A stretch of DNA of 43,321 nt from Alistipes sp. Marseille-P5061 (GTDB lineage: Bacteria > Bacteroidota > Bacteroidia > Bacteroidales > Rikenellaceae): assembly GCF_900290115.1 (NCBI RefSeq), contig NZ_LT985751.1:35959-79279 (forward strand). Reading direction: 5' to 3'. The position numbers and the translations under genes were made by a program. Of the stretch, positions 41,346 to 43,321 are shown one piece after another. Under the pieces are notes generated by a model that worked only from the letters and a program-made list of their open reading frames with translations, was not told the DNA's origin and searched no databases. Position 1 is the first letter of the stretch, and each line of letters begins with the position of its first letter.

Positions 41346-42098
41346 ATGAAGGAGATGGAACACAACGAAGCGTTTCTCCGCTTCCGGCTCGGAGCCGGGG
41401 CGGAGGGTGACGAGGCGGCCGAACTGCTGCTCTGGCCGGCCGCCCGTCCCAACGGCCAGGCGGTCGTCGCCTGCCCGGGAGGTGGATTCAACCAGGTGGC
41501 GCTCGAGCGCGAGGGGTATCCCTTCGCCCGCTGGTTCAACGAGCGGGGCGTGACCTATGCCGTGCTCTGCTACCGCATGCCGCACGGACGTGCCGGCCTT
41601 CCGGCCGAGGATATCCGCTGCGCGCTGGCATTCATGCGCGAACGGGCGGCCGAGTGGGGCATAACGCGCCTCGGCGTGATGGGTGCCTCCATCGGCGGCC
41701 ACATCGCCGCAACGGCCGCCACGCTCTTCGAGGGGGAGGAGCGCCCGGCCTTCCAGATTCTGCTCTACCCCGTCATCACGATGCTCGACGCCTGGGCCCA
41801 CCGCCCCTCGCGCGGCCGGCTGATGGGCGAGAACCCCTCGGCGGAGCTCTGCGAGCGCCTCTCGCTCGAGCTGCACGTCACGCCGCAGACCGCCCCCACT
41901 TTCATCGTGCTGGCCGAGGACGACGCGGCCGTCTCGCCGATGCACTCGCTGCGCTACTACGAGGCGTTGTGCGCCCGGGGCGTTCCGGCGCAGCTGCACA
42001 TCTACCCGCGCGGCGGCCACAGCTTCGCCTTCGACGACGCGTTTCCCTATAAGGCGCTCTGGCTCGCCGAGCTGGAACGCTTCCTCGGAGAGGTGTGA
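41346..42098 (+). CDS. Alpha/beta hydrolase (acetyl-esterase-like)
   Basis: A 250 aa cytoplasmic hydrolase, similar to bacterial acetyl-xylan or feruloyl esterase-like enzymes of the BD-FAE/DLH type. Catalytic residues: Ser115 in GASIG (113-117), Asp192 or 193 in EDDAAVSP, His225 in GGHSF. CPGGGF (43-48) provides the oxyanion hole. No signal peptide, so an intracellular substrate is likely. ATG 41346 is chosen because the frame upstream (ATG 41298) overlaps yeiH and reads unlike the family; ATG 41355 is also possible. Confidence 0.85.
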   Translation: MKEMEHNEAFLRFRLGAGAEGDEAAELLLWPAARPNGQAVVACPGGGFNQVALEREGYPFARWFNERGVTYAVLCYRMPHGRAGLPAEDIRCALAFMRERAAEWGITRLGVMGASIGGHIAATAATLFEGEERPAFQILLYPVITMLDAWAHRPSRGRLMGENPSAELCERLSLELHVTPQTAPTFIVLAEDDAAVSPMHSLRYYEALCARGVPAQLHIYPRGGHSFAFDDAFPYKALWLAELERFLGEV

Positions 42099-42558
42099 CC
42101 CCGCCGGCTCCCGGCTCCGGTTGTCGGTGTGTTTCCGGTAAGTGGTTCTGGTGCGCTGCCGGTGCGTGGCCCCGGTGCGTGTTGCCGGCACCTCCCTTGT
42201 TCTCTTGACGCTTTTGGGCAGCCCCCTTGCCTCCCTTTGGCGTTGTGCAGGTACAACCTGCCGAACACCCCGCTCTTCCGTCTGGAGGAGCGGGGTGTTC
42301 CATAAGTGGCGGGGCGCTTCGGAATGGTTGGCGCCGGGCGGGGCCTCTCGGTGCGAAGGACCCCGGATGGAGAATGGTGCGGGGCCGGCTTCGGGGTGCC
42401 GTGGTGTGTCTGGCTCCGGTTCGGGGTCAGCCTCGGGAGCGGCTTCTGAGTGCGTAGGGCGGGACGGCTCGGCGTGTGTGAAAAAGGGGCCGGGCGCCTC
42501 CCTTTCAGAAACTTTCCGGTCCCTTGCGGTGCGGCGCCGGCGCGTGGACCGGACGAGA
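42099..42558. other. 460 bp spacer between convergent genes
   Basis: Starts with degenerate GGTGTG/GGTGCG repeats after the hydrolase stop. The hairpin at 42263-42300 and a small dyad GCAGGT-ACA-ACCTGC (42247-42261) follow. The remainder is low-complexity GC-rich. No gene seen. Confidence 0.65.
42263..42300. terminator. Strong hairpin between convergent genes, without a T tract
   Basis: GAACACCCCGCTC (42263-42275) pairs perfectly with 42288-42300, and inner bases extend the stem to about 17 bp with a GTCT loop. It lies between two convergent genes, as a terminator would, but neither strand has a T run after it, so an RNA-stabilising or attenuating role is also possible. Confidence 0.5.
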
Positions 42559-43143
42559 CTACCGCTCCGCCTCCTCGAGCCGGGGAAGGGTGGGGTGCTC
42601 GTGGCCCGAGTAGCGGAGCACCCGCTCGCGGACGAAGTCGACCGCGCGGCGGAGCTGCGCGGGGGTGAGCGGCTCGGGGTAGCTCATCACCACCAGCGGA
42701 TGGGGTGCGAAGGGCTCCTCGTAGGAGGGGTGGATGTAGTGACAGGGGTTCTCGACGAAGCCCAGCCGCCGGTAGAAGTGGAGGCGGCGCAGCGCCATCC
42801 CCTCGATGGGCGGCTCGATTTCGAGCACCACCGGCCCGTCGGAGCTCCGGCAGTAGGCCTCGAGCGCCCGGGAACCGATGTTGTGCCCCCGCAGGGCGGG
42901 CGCCACGGCCAGATGCTCGGCGTAGCGGAACCCCTCGCCCCGCCAGTGGAAGAGGAGCCCGGCCAGCCGGTCGCCCAGCCAGATGCCGTCGGCCGTGAAG
43001 GCCGGGTCGGCCAGGGCGCGGATGTGGTGCTCGGCCGAACGTCGTTCGCAGGGCGGAAAGGAGTCGCGGTAGAGGCTCCAGGCCTCGTCCCACCCCGCAT
43101 CGGCCGGCGAGCGGAAGGGGATGAATCGAAGGTCGTGCTGCAT
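42559..43143 (-). CDS. GNAT-family N-acetyltransferase
   Basis: A 194 aa protein of the GNAT superfamily. The acetyl-CoA pyrophosphate-binding motif is VAPALRGHNIGSRALEAY (motif A, with RGHNIG), preceded by the beta-4 strand AEHLAVAP. FYRRLGFVENP is motif B. The N-terminal FPPCERRS resembles small-molecule or ribosomal acetyltransferases. Substrate unknown. A canonical promoter lies upstream (43171-43201, minus strand). Confidence 0.88.
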   Translation of the reverse strand: MQHDLRFIPFRSPADAGWDEAWSLYRDSFPPCERRSAEHHIRALADPAFTADGIWLGDRLAGLLFHWRGEGFRYAEHLAVAPALRGHNIGSRALEAYCRSSDGPVVLEIEPPIEGMALRRLHFYRRLGFVENPCHYIHPSYEEPFAPHPLVVMSYPEPLTPAQLRRAVDFVRERVLRYSGHEHPTLPRLEEAER

Positions 43144-43170
43144 GATGTGTGTCGTTTGGAAGTTTCAGGA

Positions 43171-43201
43171 CGAAGATAGCGAAAATTCCCCGCTCCGCAA
43201 A
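43171..43201 (-). promoter_or_regulatory. Canonical promoter for the GNAT gene
   Basis: On the minus strand: TTTG (43198-43201), exactly 19 bp, TATCTTCG (43171-43178), with one mismatch to TAnnTTTG. The -7 ends 27 bp before the ATG. Confidence 0.78.
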
Positions 43202-43321
43202 ACCGCCGCGCACCTCTCCGGAAGGGCCGCCCGCTTATCCGCATTGCCTGCTGCCCGCTCCTGCACCCCCCCCCTCGTACCCGCCGCGCCTTGTATCCGC
43301 CGCGCTTTGTACCCGCACTCC

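Noticed and set aside
1..43321. tRNA, rRNA, RNase P RNA, tmRNA and SRP RNA
   Set aside because: I looked through the spacers for the conserved cores and saw none; divergent small RNAs cannot be excluded by eye.

Overview
The window is 43.3 kb of very GC-rich chromosomal DNA that reads as a Bacteroidota genome, most likely order Bacteroidales and plausibly an Alistipes-like member of the Rikenellaceae. The reasons are the promoters (TTTG, about 19 bp, TAnnTTTG), the near absence of Shine-Dalgarno sites, and family-typical genes: a DUF4296 lipoprotein, a PorT-type outer-membrane barrel, an Ig-like lipoprotein with the PTGGPKD start, and a THUMP-like methyltransferase. The genus is inferred; nothing in the window proves it.

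Left arm (1-16452), almost entirely minus strand. A long run from 12336 down to 1742 encodes a Wzx/MATE-like flippase, HolB (clamp-loader delta prime), FolK, a lipoprotein made of two copies of one domain, an Ig-like lipoprotein, an outer-membrane barrel, RbfA, a LolE/FtsX-like permease, a DUF4296 lipoprotein and an amidohydrolase. A sugar O-acetyltransferase, a DUF4375 protein (plus strand), CorA and MqnA complete this arm. MqnA together with the amidohydrolase, which resembles aminodeoxyfutalosine deaminase, points to menaquinone synthesis by the futalosine route.

Centre (16453-18284). This is 1.8 kb without a credible gene. It holds six DnaA-box-like 9-mers in one orientation, a rightward promoter with no gene behind it, a C-rich tract and a modular repeat array. 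Gene orientation switches here from 13 of 14 on minus to 21 of 23 on plus, so I propose a candidate replication origin. The base-composition polarity of the spacers argues against this and is reported.

Cassette (18285-27073). Nine tightly packed plus-strand genes of phage descent: two large tail-like proteins, a small HTH-like protein, a ClpP-type head protease fused to a long scaffold-like tail, a major capsid protein, a portal, a connector, a holin and a P5-like lysis protein. No terminase, integrase, repressor, tape measure or tail tube is visible. All frames are open and the composition looks like the host. This is the best candidate for an undescribed system, such as a domesticated particle, a GTA-like element or a satellite.

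Right arm (27485-42098, mostly plus). ComEC, THUMP-like methyltransferase, YihY/BrkB, a DUF2520 oxidoreductase, a KdsC-like phosphatase, GalE (minus), a NatAB-like ABC exporter with a small membrane protein between its subunits, NrnA, a LysR regulator with a likely three-half-site operator in front of YeiH, and an alpha/beta hydrolase. A GNAT acetyltransferase (minus) lies at the right edge.

A recurring oddity is that several spacers begin with degenerate tandem copies of the last codons and stop of the gene just upstream (after the amidohydrolase, DUF4375, P5-like, galE and lysR genes). No tRNA, rRNA, CRISPR array, transposase or integrase was recognised.
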